In this document: in pieces, positions 54,801-64,000 of the stretch
Layout: every line of letters starts with the position of its first letter
Numbering within the stretch: position 1 is the stretch's first letter
Assembly: GCA_964007475.1 (NCBI GenBank)
Contig: OZ023274.1
Location: 620,001 to 684,000, forward strand
DNA from: Hybos culiciformis
Taxonomy: Eukaryota; Arthropoda; Insecta; Diptera; Hybotidae
Direction: 5' to 3'
DNA length: 64,000 nt
The notes under the pieces: model-generated
The model's input: the letters and a program-made list of their open reading frames with translations, nothing else
What the model was told of the DNA's origin: nothing
The model's database searches: none
Position numbers and translations under genes: made by a program

Positions 54801-56682
54801 ATAGAGAAATTAAAGGAAAAACTTTGTACTATATAAAAAGAGAAAAAAAATCACTTAAAACTTTTTTGAAAAAAAAAAAAAAAAAATATATTAAAAATAA
54901 TATTTTTAAGGGTAAAAAATAAAAAAAATAAACTTTGAACATTAAAATGAAAAAAAAAAAAAAATAAATTAAAAGGCCTAATAAAATAAAACGATTTATA
55001 TATTTATTAGAAATATTTTATGAAAATTTAATTAAAATAAAAATATTAAAAAGAAAAATGTAGTATTTTAAGACCAAAAAAAAAAAAATAATAAACAATA
55101 AATTCAAAATTTAGCCCACTTAATGGAAAATTAGAAGAAATAAAAATAAATAAAATAAATATAGAAATATTTACATATTTTCCCGGAAAAACAAAAAAAA
55201 AAAACACTAGACTAAGCTAAGCTTTAATCTGTGTAATTTATAGAAAAAAAAAATTATTTTTTTTGAGAAAAATAATAATGTTTAATTATCAAAATATACT
55301 ACTTTAAAAAAAATTGTACTAAATTTATAAAAGAAAAAAAAAACACAAAATTTATTTCTCTTTTTCTTATTATTTTGGAGTAAAAAATTATAATTTTTAA
55401 AACTGATACAACAAAAAATAAACTTTTATGTTCAATATATAGTAAAATTGAAAAAATAATAAAAAGGGAATAAAAATAATTATGTTATTGATTTCAAAAT
55501 TTTGAGCATTTTTATTCTTATCTTTTTTAGGATTCTTTTCGGACTTCTGAGGACAAAAAATTATAATAAACCAATCGTCATAGACTCATAGTTAAAAAAA
55601 AAGAAAAGATTTCCAACGTTTTATAATAACAATTTGTATTGAAAATGAAAGTATTTTAAAGTGTTCTGGATATTTAATTTTAAATTCAAGGGTAAACTCA
55701 TTTATTTCCAAAAAAAGTTTAAAAGAATATCATTTTCTAGTCCTAAAGAAATTATAATCCTGACAAACTATATAAAATATTAAAAATATATTTTTTTGTT
55801 TGTTTAGTCTTTTCAAATAAAAATATTTTTATTCGAATAAGGCTATAATTCAATAGAAGAATAATTTTTTTTTCAATTTAATAGAAAAAGCATTATTGTT
55901 AACGTTATACAAAAGTTTTAATTAGCATCGAACTTTATGCAATAGCAAAAATTATATAAAAATATTTAAATAAAATGCATATAAAGTTCATAAAAAAAAT
56001 ACATCATAAACATTAAAACAGTAGGTTTTTAAGCCAAATTATTCTGAAAGCAAGTGTAGAAATTTCATCATTCCGAAAACTGAGCACAAGTAACTGTCCA
56101 AAAAAAAACATTTTAAATTCTTTATTAATACCTATCTATACAATATTCCGGACTGATATCGACAAAATACAGATATTAGTCAGCTATGAATAAATTTTCA
56201 ACTTAAGATCTCTGTCAAACAAAACCTTGGCAAGCAAGACATAACTCTTGTTTCATAAAAAAAAATATTTCCATAGAAACATCGTTACTTTGATTGTTCG
56301 TACGAGCTTTTCAAATAACTTTCGATTGCAATAAAATATTCTATTTTTAAATATTTTAAATATTTCTATTTAATATTATATTCAGGTAATCTTGAATTAT
56401 CCAGATAAAATCATAAAATAAAATAAAAGAAAATATTTTGTAAATATTTATAAAAATAAATAAAAATAATAAAATAAAATTAAGTAAATACTACTTTAAT
56501 TCATAAAAGAAGAGATTTAGAATCGTAAATCCTATAATTGTATATATTCCTATAATTTTAGTCTCAATTCAGACACTGACAAGAGCTTAATTGTGCGTGT
56601 GAAAAAATAATTTAGAATTAAAATAAAAACATAAATTCGGAAAACCATAATAAATTATGAAATTTTTAGACAATTGTAAAAA
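51851..56682. other. Intergenic sequence, no gene supported
   Basis: AT-rich with many A runs (54700-55340). Two patches are less AT-rich: 52950-53410, with possible minus-strand LTR-retrotransposon scraps, and 54105-54310, of unknown nature. No promoter motif for the transporter gene could be singled out. Confidence 0.5.
52958..53405 (-). pseudogene. Possible LTR-retrotransposon (Ty3/gypsy-like) remnant
   Basis: On the minus strand, 53307-53362 translates to NYNGPIKVIGKVVAQLENV, similar in pattern to the GPYxV segment at the end of many retrotransposon integrases. Nearby islands at 53161-53205 and 52958-52999 also look more coding-like than their surroundings, in other frames. The evidence is weak and the pieces are short. 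Confidence 0.25.
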
Positions 56683-57138
56683 ATGGACGAAAACAATAAT
56701 TTAGCTTTTTTATTTTTAAAAAATTTCCGGAGACGATCAGTTTCTTTAAATCATATTCCAACGCAAAATGAAAATTATCTTCATGTTCCGGCAACATCGA
56801 ATTCTATGCCAGAATGCAATCAGATCAAAAATAGTATTGAATTTGATATTAATAAGTCATTTAAAAAAATTGAATCTGTTACATTGATTCCGATTCCGAA
56901 TAATTTTAAATTTTCTGAAGTAGAAATTAAGTTACATCGAAGCAGATGGATTCTAATGACATTATGCGTTATTTTTACTGCAATTTCATATATGCAATGG
57001 ATACAATTTAGTATTATTACAAATTTAATAATGAATTTTTATAATATTTCATCGCAATTAGTTGATTGGACATCATTAATATTTATGATAACTTATGTCA
57101 TATTAGTATTACCAGTTTCATATTGGCTAGAAAATAAA
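56683..57138 (+). CDS. FLVCR: FLVCR-like exon 1
   Basis: 152 codons, phase 0, donor AAA|GTAAGC. It encodes the polar N-terminus (1-85), helix 1 (about 89-111) and helix 2 (about 128-147). Confidence 0.92.
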
Positions 57139-60084
57139 GTAAGCTAATTATACATAAAATTTAATTGACGGCAATTTATAATATTAAAGATAATAATATC
57201 ACTCAAATTCATAATAATTTTAAGTATAGTGTATTTTTACTTAATTAATTAGGATAAATTATGAGTATAAATCATTGATTACTCTAACGAAGCTGAATTA
57301 TAGTTATGTCTCAATTTCGTGATCAATTTTTGTTCATTTTCGTTTACTTTTATGTTTAAAAAACATTATCTAAATAAAGTTTTCTTTTCTTGCGAATTAA
57401 CAAAAAGCCAAAGGAAAAGATTTTCCCCTGAATTCAAAGCATTAACTTTTTCAGCATTGGAGATAATGAATTTAAAAATAGATAAATAAATGTACACATG
57501 TAGTGTAGATAAAATCTAACTAAATATTGTACTTAAAGATAAATTGTCTCAATTTTAATTTTATTTCTTTGTTTATTGGCATTCTTATGGAAATCAGGGG
57601 TATGTCATAGACATAGATAATATGTCATAATATCAAAATATCAGTATTGTTTTATATATTTTTGAATTATTTTGAATTATTTCAAATTTAAACTATCAAA
57701 TAAACACTCAAACGAAAAATCTGCTCATGTTTTTAGTCACAAAAAAAAAACTTATTTTCTAGAAATATGCACATGTTAGATAAAATAATTCAAAAGCTCA
57801 GATAAACATAGTTTGATAAAAATTAAACTATAATTTAGATAAGAAATTGTTGACAGCTAACATAACTATTATTTAATTACGAACTTTCTACAACGCAATA
57901 ACATGCTAATTCTTATTTCGATGTTAATTGAAGACGTCTAAGTTTATTTATTTTTATATTGGGATCTGCAGTTCATTTTTTCGGTCAAATACCTTTATAC
58001 TTTATTAACCCATACATATACCTATGTATCCTCTTCTTAATAAATAAGTCATATAACTAACGTCATATAACCAACGTATCTTAACAAACATATATCTAAA
58101 ACAAAGATTTCTTATATATTTATACAATTTTTTTCCACAGAGTCTACGTCAAATAACAATTTACGGTTGCTTTGGCACTGCATTGGGAGCTTGGATTAAA
58201 ATATTTGCATTAGACCCAAATCGTTTTTACATCCTATTATTAGGACAATTTGTTGTAGCTTTTTCGCAAATTATTATACTTATTGTTCCAATTAAACTTT
58301 CAACAATTTGGTTCGGTTCAGATGAAGTAGGTTTATTTACAACATTTTTAACAATTTTTAGGAGTTTTAAGCATTTAATTTGGAAAGGAGATTGTTTAAA
58401 TTTAAAATGTTAATATTTTTAGCTCTTTACAGTTTCTGGGATAAGTGCTTTTGGTATCCAACTAGGCGTAGCTTTAGGATTTTTTATAACACCCTGGATT
58501 TCACAGGAACACGAAAATCTTGAAGACATTTACGATGGTTTGCACAATTTAACCATATTCACGGCCGGAGTTTCAACTGTTATCGCATGCATTGTGTTTA
58601 TCAGTGAGTTTCTAAAACATAACGCGTAATTAAACTTTGAAATTTTTCTTATAAGAATTAGAAAATATATTCCAGTGTTCAAGGAACAACCGAAATATCC
58701 ACCATCAACTGTTCAAGCAATTACACGCAGCTCTCCAAAATTGGATAGAAATAAAGGTAATTGGAACCTAAAAATATATAGTTACTATAAATATAATTTT
58801 TAATTTTGTTTTATCTTACACAGAAAATTGGATAAATTTGGAATCTCTTAAGGATAAGAATCTTTTAAAAATTTTAGTTGCCTATGGAATTAATACTGGA
58901 GTTTTAAATTCATTTTCAACCTTATTAAATCAAATAATTTTAGATTATTTTCCAGTAAGTACCTTACAAAACTCTATTCCTTTTTGTATAATGTTTTCAG
59001 CCTACTTTTCATCTCTATAGACAGGAAAATAAGAAAAGAATGTTAAGAAGAATAGAGAAAAAAAAGAAATCTAGAAAAGACGTGAGAACAAACAAAATAA
59101 TTAAACCATTAAATCACTAAAAAAAATTATATATTTTTTGTTCTTTATTTTACACTATATGATGACTTCACACTTTAAGCTACTAAATACTATTTTTATC
59201 AAAGGCAAACTGTTTAGAATTGTACATTTTAATAAAGACTTTAGACTCAGTTATTAAAATAAGTATCATTGCAATTTCAGGACGGTGAACAAGATGCTGG
59301 ACATGTTGGTGTATTTATGATTATCAGCGGTCTTTTTGGTTCCTTTATATTTGCTATTGTCATGGATTCAACACAAAAATTTAAAGAAACTGCTTTATGG
59401 GTTAGCAGGTTTTCAGTAATTGGAATGCTTTTTTTTTGCTTTGCTCTTGAGAGTAGATCCAAAATTTTATTATTTGTTTCATCGGCAGTATTAGGGTAAA
59501 TAATATTTGGCACTAAAATCTAGAATCAAATAATTCTTTCAATATTTTTTTTACAGATTTTTTATGACGGGTTATCAAACAGTTGGCCACGAATTGGCAT
59601 TAGAAGTAATATTTCCATATTCCGAAAGCTCATTGAATGCTTTTCTTCATATTTCGGCACACGTTTTTGGAACAATTCTAACCTTACTGTTTTCCTACAT
59701 TGAAATGTGTTTAGGAAATAGAATGGAACATTTTGTAAGTTTTCAACCAATTTTAATAATTAAAAATAATTTTTGATTAATTTTATTATTTTAATATGAA
59801 TTACTTACTGAATTTTTATTGAGATAATGTAAAATTAACACTGCCTACCATTGTTGGGATTGCAGTAAAACACTATCATGTAATATAAAACAGATTGGTT
59901 TTTTGAATTTATTTTTTCACTTTTGATAATCTAGAGTTTTATATTATTGTTGACCGTCGGCACAATTATACTCAGTGGTACAAAATTTGAACAAAATCGT
60001 ACTTTAGCACACAAAGAAGTTGATACCGAGGTAGAGAAATTAGCAGAATTGGAATTATTACCGGACAACCACTTTTTACAATGA
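56683..60084 (+). CDS. FLVCR: FLVCR/SLC49-family major facilitator transporter, complete, 8 exons
   Basis: This entry spans the gene; exons follow separately. The joined exons give 525 residues. A cytosolic N-terminus of about 85 residues is followed by a 12-helix MFS pattern. Family hallmarks are visible: YMQWIQFSIITN in helix 1, LVDWTSLIFMITY in helix 2, GAWIKIF, IKLSTIWFGSDE, FGIQLGVALGF, ILVAYGINTGV with STLLNQII, and GFFMTGYQTVGHELALEV with SAHVFG. These match FLVCR1/FLVCR2, plasma-membrane and organelle transporters linked to heme export and choline or ethanolamine uptake. The exact substrate here cannot be told, and insects have several paralogues. ATG 56683 is chosen because an in-frame TAA lies two codons upstream and the context is AAAAATGG. 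The gene is compact compared with its neighbour. Confidence 0.92.
57139..58140. other. Intron 1 of the transporter gene, AT-rich, nothing recognised
   Basis: 1.0-kb phase-0 intron ending TTTTTTTCCACAG. Confidence 0.65.
58141..58326 (+). CDS. FLVCR: FLVCR-like exon 2
   Basis: 62 codons. The donor is set at GAA|GTAGGT, not further on, because joining DE to LFTVSGISAFGIQLG aligns exactly with the family, while read-through adds non-family residues and a stop at 58411-58413. The intron that results is only 96 bp. Confidence 0.85.
58423..58603 (+). CDS. FLVCR: FLVCR-like exon 3
   Basis: Acceptor ATTTTTAG, donor ATCA|GTGAGT, phase 1 at the 3' end. It encodes SGISAFGIQLGVALGFFITP (helix 5 region) and a helix FTAGVSTVIACIVFI. 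Confidence 0.88.
58676..58756 (+). CDS. FLVCR: FLVCR-like exon 4 (central cytosolic loop)
   Basis: Acceptor TATTCCAG, donor AAAG|GTAATT. FKEQPKYPPSTVQAITRSS matches the family's E-K-P-x-Y-P-P-S loop after helix 6. Confidence 0.88.
58824..58954 (+). CDS. FLVCR: FLVCR-like exon 5
   Basis: Acceptor CTTACACAG, donor CCA|GTAAGT, phase 0 at the 3' end. It encodes ILVAYGINTGVLNSFSTLLN, helix 7 of the transporter. Confidence 0.9.
58955..59280. other. Intron 5 of the transporter gene
   Basis: 326-bp phase-0 intron, AT-rich, nothing recognised. Confidence 0.65.
59281..59495 (+). CDS. FLVCR: FLVCR-like exon 6
   Basis: Acceptor CAATTTCAG, donor AGG|GTAAAT (phase 2). It encodes DAGHVGVFMIISGLFGSFIF and later helices; the A-G-x-x-G pattern opens helix 8 in the family. 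Confidence 0.92.
59557..59734 (+). CDS. FLVCR: FLVCR-like exon 7
   Basis: Acceptor TTTTACAG, donor TTT|GTAAGT. GFFMTGYQTVGHELALEVIF and PYSESSLNAFLHISAHVFG are strongly family-like (helices 10-11). Confidence 0.93.
59935..60084 (+). CDS. FLVCR: FLVCR-like last exon with stop codon
   Basis: Acceptor ATAATCTAG. It encodes the last helix (SFILLLTVGTIILSGTKF) and an acidic cytosolic tail ending NHFLQ, then TGA at 60082-60084. Confidence 0.85.
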   Translation, partial: SFILLLTVGTIILSGTKFEQNRTLAHKEVDTEVEKLAELELLPDNHFLQ

Positions 60085-60275
60085 CATGTTGACAATAAGT
60101 AGTATACTTTTAGTTAAATGTACTATATATAAAAAATGTATGTATGTACAAACATTATTTATAAAAAAAATAGTTAAATGCATTTAAATTATAATAACAT
60201 TTATTTTGAGGTCAAAGAAATAAATTTCTTTCTCTTCATCATACACAAATAGATGTATTTAAATAAATTTACTGA

Positions 60276-60281
60276 AATAAA
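60276..60281 (+). terminator. Possible polyadenylation signal of the transporter gene
   Basis: AATAAA 192 bases past the stop, one of three candidates close together at 60219-60281. The cluster is slightly better support than a single hexamer. Confidence 0.35.
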
Positions 60282-62935
60282 ATAGTTTTAACATCAAAAT
60301 TTTCCTTCATTGCATATTTAGGGTGACCCTATTATTTCGTTCATATATAATTAATTTTTCTTCGAGAAATTATATTTTAAAATTTTTTTTGAAGCTTTGG
60401 AAGGTTTGACACTAAATTTGAAGTTTAATGTTTCGCCCTGATCATCAGTGCTCCAGTGATTATATGTATATTGTATTATTCTGAATGCCTTACATTACAT
60501 GCAAGCATGCACGCATACTCATATTTTTTAACTACAAATTCTTATTTCTTTATCTAATTATTATATTCAATTAAAGTTATATCAAATTTAATTTTTTATG
60601 TTTCAAATTAGCAAACATATTAATTTTATTAATTTTAAAAATAGTAATAAAAATTTTTAAAAATAGTTAGCATGTTAGAATGTGCCTGTAAGAAAAAAAA
60701 TAAAATAATTGCAATTGATTTATAGTAAATTCTAAAGAATATTAACTAAAATTTTTAGCTAAGGTGATTTGAGAATTTGTATGTTTTGTACTGAATATTT
60801 TTCAAGAATTCCTAAGTTACACCGTCATGTTTGTTTTCACCATTACAAAGCTAACATATAGCTAATAAGGAAAGAAAAATTGGATGAAGTAGAATGCATA
60901 AAATTTTTAATTTTTTTAGCAATAAGGATGAAATTTTATGGAAAATTTGATTGTTTAAGTGTTTAAGCGATATTTCAAATTTTGTTCAATTTGGAAAAAA
61001 ACTATGTAGTCAATTTTTTTTAAAGTCGGACCCAGAAACATCCAACATCAGCAATCACTTAGTTAGTTTGAAAAATTAAACAAGTCTTTTTTATTAACCA
61101 CACTATGTGATGTTCACTCTCAGCCCTTCTTATTTTAAGCATGTTATTAGTGTATATATAAATTAGATTAATTATTAACAAATATTTATTAAAAAAAAGA
61201 AAGAAAACATCTTGACTAATTCTCATGACGCATGAAGAGAAACTTCATAAAAATCTTAATAATGTGCCCACTATAAATTTGAAAAAAAAAATTATATCAA
61301 TAAAATGCAAGTGTTATGTGATGATTAATTTTTTAATCTATTAATAGAATTATTATTTTTACTTTTAATTATATAAGCTAAAAATAATCATATTAAATAT
61401 AAATAATAAAATATCCTCAAAAACGGAAATCATATCTCATCTTTTATACATAAAAATTTGATTAAAAAAAACGAATTCTATATAATATAGTTTATTCAAA
61501 TATTTAAGAGCTTATTTATTTATTTATTTATTTAAATTATATACTCTTCTGTTTAAGAATTCTATTTGCTCTTAAGCTGCATCAAAAAAATGGTCATCAG
61601 ATGTAAGATATGTAACAAATTGAATAATTTGTTCATGGAGCTAAAAGGTAAATATAGAACACTTAGTGCAAAAGGACGTTTCTTAAGGCTTAATAATATC
61701 AACATAATAAGACATAAGGATTGCAGAAGAATTTCACCTTATTTCTATATTTTAAACCTAATCCAATACTGGTCACCATAATTTACTCTAACTTAATCTA
61801 AAATATAAAAATTAAAATTGTCCCCATTAAATAAAAATATATAATTCTATATAACCAAAGGATATTATTGCATGCCCAAACTACATACAGATACAATATA
61901 TTATTGACCCATATAATAATTTCCTCATACCAATTTTACTTTTCCAATTCATTCTGTAATTTCCCCTTTTTTTGAAATTATTTATTGGCAATTAACATCA
62001 GTTAAAAACTACTAAGAAAAAGACCATTATTTAATTAAAAATTGTTAGGTATATGTACTTTGAATAATCACAACCAGAATCGAATTTTCGAGAATTAACG
62101 ATGTTCTGCAAAAAGAAATATTAAAAAACTTGATCTTTTATTATAAATTTACGTTTTCGCTGTGCCTTGATATCTAATAACATTCTTCGAATGTATGTAT
62201 GTAGTTCAAAAACATATAAATTTTATTCATTCTATATCGCAGCAGTTTTTATTCTTATAACATAAAAATATAACAAACACATATAGTTTATTATATATAT
62301 TGAAGCATCATTAAAAATTTATCAAAAAAAATAAATTTGTGGAACCTAACACAGACGACATTAAAAACGTAATAAAAATAACTATCTATTTACTATTCAC
62401 CTGATTTTTTTTTTGTTAATTTCAATCATAGTTATATACTTTATTCAATACCATATATTTTATATGTGTGGAAAGCTTATATTAGAAAATAGAAAAAAAA
62501 AAAGATATTTTCACTGCAACGGAAATCAAATTTTCATTATTGAGTGAACGGTTTAAATGAAAAGTTTATTATTAATATAACGGGCGCGGTATATTTAAAA
62601 CTTAATCTTAAGAAAAAGAAAAATAGTTATAAATTTCCAATATTTCTAGTATTTAAAGACATCTAGCATACTTTTAGGATGTTGAGAACAAATATGTACT
62701 TTTATTTACATTAATACATAGAAGCTAAAAATATTTTTAAAGGGCTCAGTTTGTTTCAAAGTTGAAATTTTAAAAATTTAAACTAATAATTAAAAAAAAA
62801 ATAATAAAAATTGAGTAATAAAAAAATATTTAGGTAATTGGAAAAAGAATTAAAATATTGTAGAAGTATAATTGAAAAAAAAATAATTAATAAATTTTAG
62901 TTGGCAGTTTTTAATTTTCAAATAAGCTTCAAATA

Positions 62936-63044
62936 TCCCAATTGACTATTTTAGTAGGAAATCCAAATGGACCCTGGGTGCTGTCAAATGAAAAGTATGT
63001 ACAAAGTGTAGAAAAAATTCACAAAGTGAAATGGTCAATTGGGA
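62936..63044. repeat. Short inverted-repeat pair (possible 109-bp miniature element)
   Basis: TCCCAATTGACTATTTTAG at the left and GTGAAATGGTCAATTGGGA at the right are inverted with a few mismatches, separated by about 70 bases. No target duplication is evident. Confidence 0.5.
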
Positions 63045-64000
63045 TTAGTTTAAGTACATAAACATAATATATATATTTAGGATTTTACATAATATATTTG
63101 GGATTTTTCATGACCGACCTATTTTTAGGATATTGCTTTTTTTATTATTATTCTAACTAACGAAAAAAAAATTTTGATTTTTAGTAAAATTGAAATATAA
63201 TTAAAATATATGTATTTGTACGCAAAATAGGAAAATAAAAGTTATTGAAACATTACATTTCCTTTTTTAGATCCGCAATAAATAAACCTTCCTTCCTCTA
63301 TATTCTTCTAATTTAAGAATAAATTATAATTTATACCAATATAAAAAAAAAAAAATTGCATATTTCAGAATTTGTTGAATATTTTTGGTGCCCTAAAAAA
63401 GTAAAATTTAATAAAATTTTAATTAAAAAGATTTTTATTTATTTTATATTGTACAACATATAAATTAATATGGATTAAATAAAATATTACAAACTTTTTG
63501 TATCCGCACTGTGTACAATATAATACAGTTTTCATTAATTTTAATTTTCGCAGATTATGAAGCTTGGTGAGTATCGTTTTTAGGATATATGTATTTTTTT
63601 GAATCACTTTGCACTAAATTCATAAGCAAGCAAAATAATTAATATTTCCGACGGGCGGTGCTGATCCTTCTTATATTTTTAATTTTATAAAAATCACTAT
63701 CTACCTATACTAATTAATTTGTGTAAATTAAGTTTATTTATAAAAAAGTATAAAATTAGGTCGAAAATTTTACTTATAAGCAGCGAATACATTTTGTCAA
63801 TTAAATATGCATTTTATACGAATTCTAACATTCCTATTCTATCTCTAAAAAAAATAAATTAAGCAACATGTGAATGGTTTTTTAGAATAAAATTATGACA
63901 CGTGTATTTATTTATTTTTAGTTTATGGATAACCTTGACTTTGAAGGCCAAATAATTATTTAAAAATAACGATCTTACACTTGTTACATTCTCTTACTTA

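Larger units (their letters stand above)
60085..64000. other. 3' untranslated and intergenic sequence, no further gene seen
   Basis: AT-rich. Possible AATAAA signals stand at 60219-60224, 60262-60267 and 60276-60281. A 71-codon frame at 61566-61781 has CKIC and HKDC but resembles no family I know. A short inverted-repeat pair lies at 62936-63044. Confidence 0.5.

Noticed and set aside
58327..58413. Extension of transporter exon 2 to the stop at 58411-58413
   Set aside because: The extra residues have no counterpart in the family and would truncate the protein; splicing at GAA|GTAGGT restores exact family alignment.
61566..61781. 71-codon frame with CKIC and HKDC, possible small zinc protein
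   Set aside because: Cysteine/histidine spacing fits no finger I know, there is no supporting neighbour or splice signal, and this length is expected by chance nearby.
63648..63662. GACGGGCGGTG, identical to a stretch of the universal small-subunit rRNA site
   Set aside because: Similarity stops after 11 bases and the flanks are AT-rich; coincidence, not an rRNA fragment.

Overview
The window is about 64 kb of very AT-rich eukaryotic nuclear DNA (roughly four fifths A+T by eye) with one 200-base assembly gap. Consensus GT-AG introns, one host intron of about 34.7 kb, and two genes of clear animal families point to an arthropod, most likely an insect. The order cannot be fixed from the sequence alone; a fly or a bug is the best guess.

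Two host genes lie on the plus strand. The first (1-50125, 5' end outside the window) encodes a PLEKHG5-type Rho guanine-nucleotide exchange factor. I can trace 13 exons giving 1223 residues in one continuous frame: a low-complexity Ser/Gln-rich N-terminal region, a ubiquitin-like/RBD-like segment, a DH domain, a PH domain and a disordered tail. The second gene (56683-60084, complete, 8 exons, 525 residues) encodes an FLVCR/SLC49-family major facilitator transporter. The two genes have unrelated jobs (Rho signalling versus membrane solute export or import), and nothing in the sequence links their regulation.

The long first visible intron of the Rho-GEF gene (702-35445) is a refuge for mobile DNA. 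It holds a four-exon THAP-domain P-element-type transposase gene (14270-17327). Its reading frame is open from start to stop except for one -1 shift, which falls exactly on a T TTA AAA heptamer followed by more A. The same intron carries several non-coding inverted-repeat elements: a TTAA-flanked one (4450-4990, with a diverged inverted relative near 45078-45375 in a later intron) and TA-flanked ones at 18359-19349, 23265-23439 and 29357-30292. It also holds a 0.92-kb element (25015-25937) whose centre is a pair of tRNA-like sequences facing opposite ways. A further TA-flanked foldback element with arms over 300 bp lies in a later intron (38309-39079).

The 6.5-kb intergenic region (50126-56682) has no gene I can support. 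It contains a 31-bp minisatellite, a near-perfect hairpin of about 177 bp and perhaps an LTR-retrotransposon scrap. Downstream of the transporter (60085-64000) I see only AT-rich sequence and one short inverted-repeat pair. No rRNA, functional tRNA, CRISPR or prokaryotic-type features were found.
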